A stretch of 6,504 bases of DNA from JBMOMT01 sp049324835. Lineage in GTDB: Bacteria; Chloroflexota; Anaerolineae; CAYNKW01. The notes under the pieces were generated by a model. It was not told the DNA's origin and did not search any database. It saw only the letters and a list, made by a program, of their open reading frames with translations. Below, piece by piece: positions 6,504 through 6,504 of this stretch. Where the stretch lies: NCBI GenBank assembly GCA_049324835.1, contig JBMOMT010000067.1:1-6504 (forward strand). The letters are read 5' to 3'. The first letter of the stretch is position 1, and every line of letters begins with the position of its first letter. A program made the position numbers and the translations under genes.

Positions 6504-6504
6504 T
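6378..6504. repeat. Terminal direct repeat, right copy (identical to 1-127)
   Basis: This is the second copy of the 127-base repeat. It lies upstream of the reverse transcriptase. If the molecule is circular, this copy and the left one are a single locus and the circle is 6377 bp. On the circle this segment is part of the leader between the promoter at 143-171 and the reverse transcriptase start at 6277. Confidence 0.95.

Overview
The window is GC-rich bacterial DNA. All five genes I support lie on the minus strand, in two groups. The style of the reverse transcriptase and Avd proteins, the PadR/ABC cassette and the short palindromic repeats suggest an environmental bacterium of the Chloroflexota (Anaerolineae-like) kind. 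That is inference from remembered family resemblance and is not proven here.

Group 1 (about 4220 down to 176) is a drug-exporter-type operon. A consensus sigma-70 promoter (4192-4220) carries two tandem 15-nt operator-like repeats. It is followed by a PadR-family repressor (4125-3604), a large FtsX/MacB-type ABC permease (3599-999), its LolD/MacB-type ATPase (988-251) and a strong rho-independent terminator (176-209). Tight spacing implies one transcript, probably repressed by its own PadR product.

Group 2 (6277 down to about 4570) is a diversity-generating retroelement (DGR). It has a DGR-type reverse transcriptase with IGNLTSQ and YVDD motifs, an overlapping Avd accessory protein with a TTG start, and a non-coding template repeat (TR) just downstream. 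The TR core reads as RGGSW, then 23 codons of which 14 are AAC/AAT, then LGLRVAVS. This is the layout of a C-type-lectin (formylglycine-generating-enzyme-like) variable domain. No variable repeat (VR) or target gene is in the window, so the target must be elsewhere, acting in trans or lying beyond the contig. A GC-rich hairpin downstream of the TR may belong to the DGR RNA.

The first 127 bases are identical to the last 127. This is what a circular contig looks like when assembled with k=127, giving a circle of 6377 bp. Circular reading also makes biological sense. A TTGACA-17-TACAAT promoter at 143-171, just past the ABC terminator, points off the left end, and the next gene on the circle in that direction is the reverse transcriptase. 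The roughly 235-nt leader would contain an inverted-repeat element and a perfect 15-bp palindrome. No replication, partition, integrase or transposase gene is present. The circle could therefore be an excised form, a tandem array, a non-autonomous element or an assembly loop.

Other points are a 48-nt palindrome-rich in-frame insertion in the reverse transcriptase between its catalytic motifs, and REP/MITE-like repeats in both intergenic regions.
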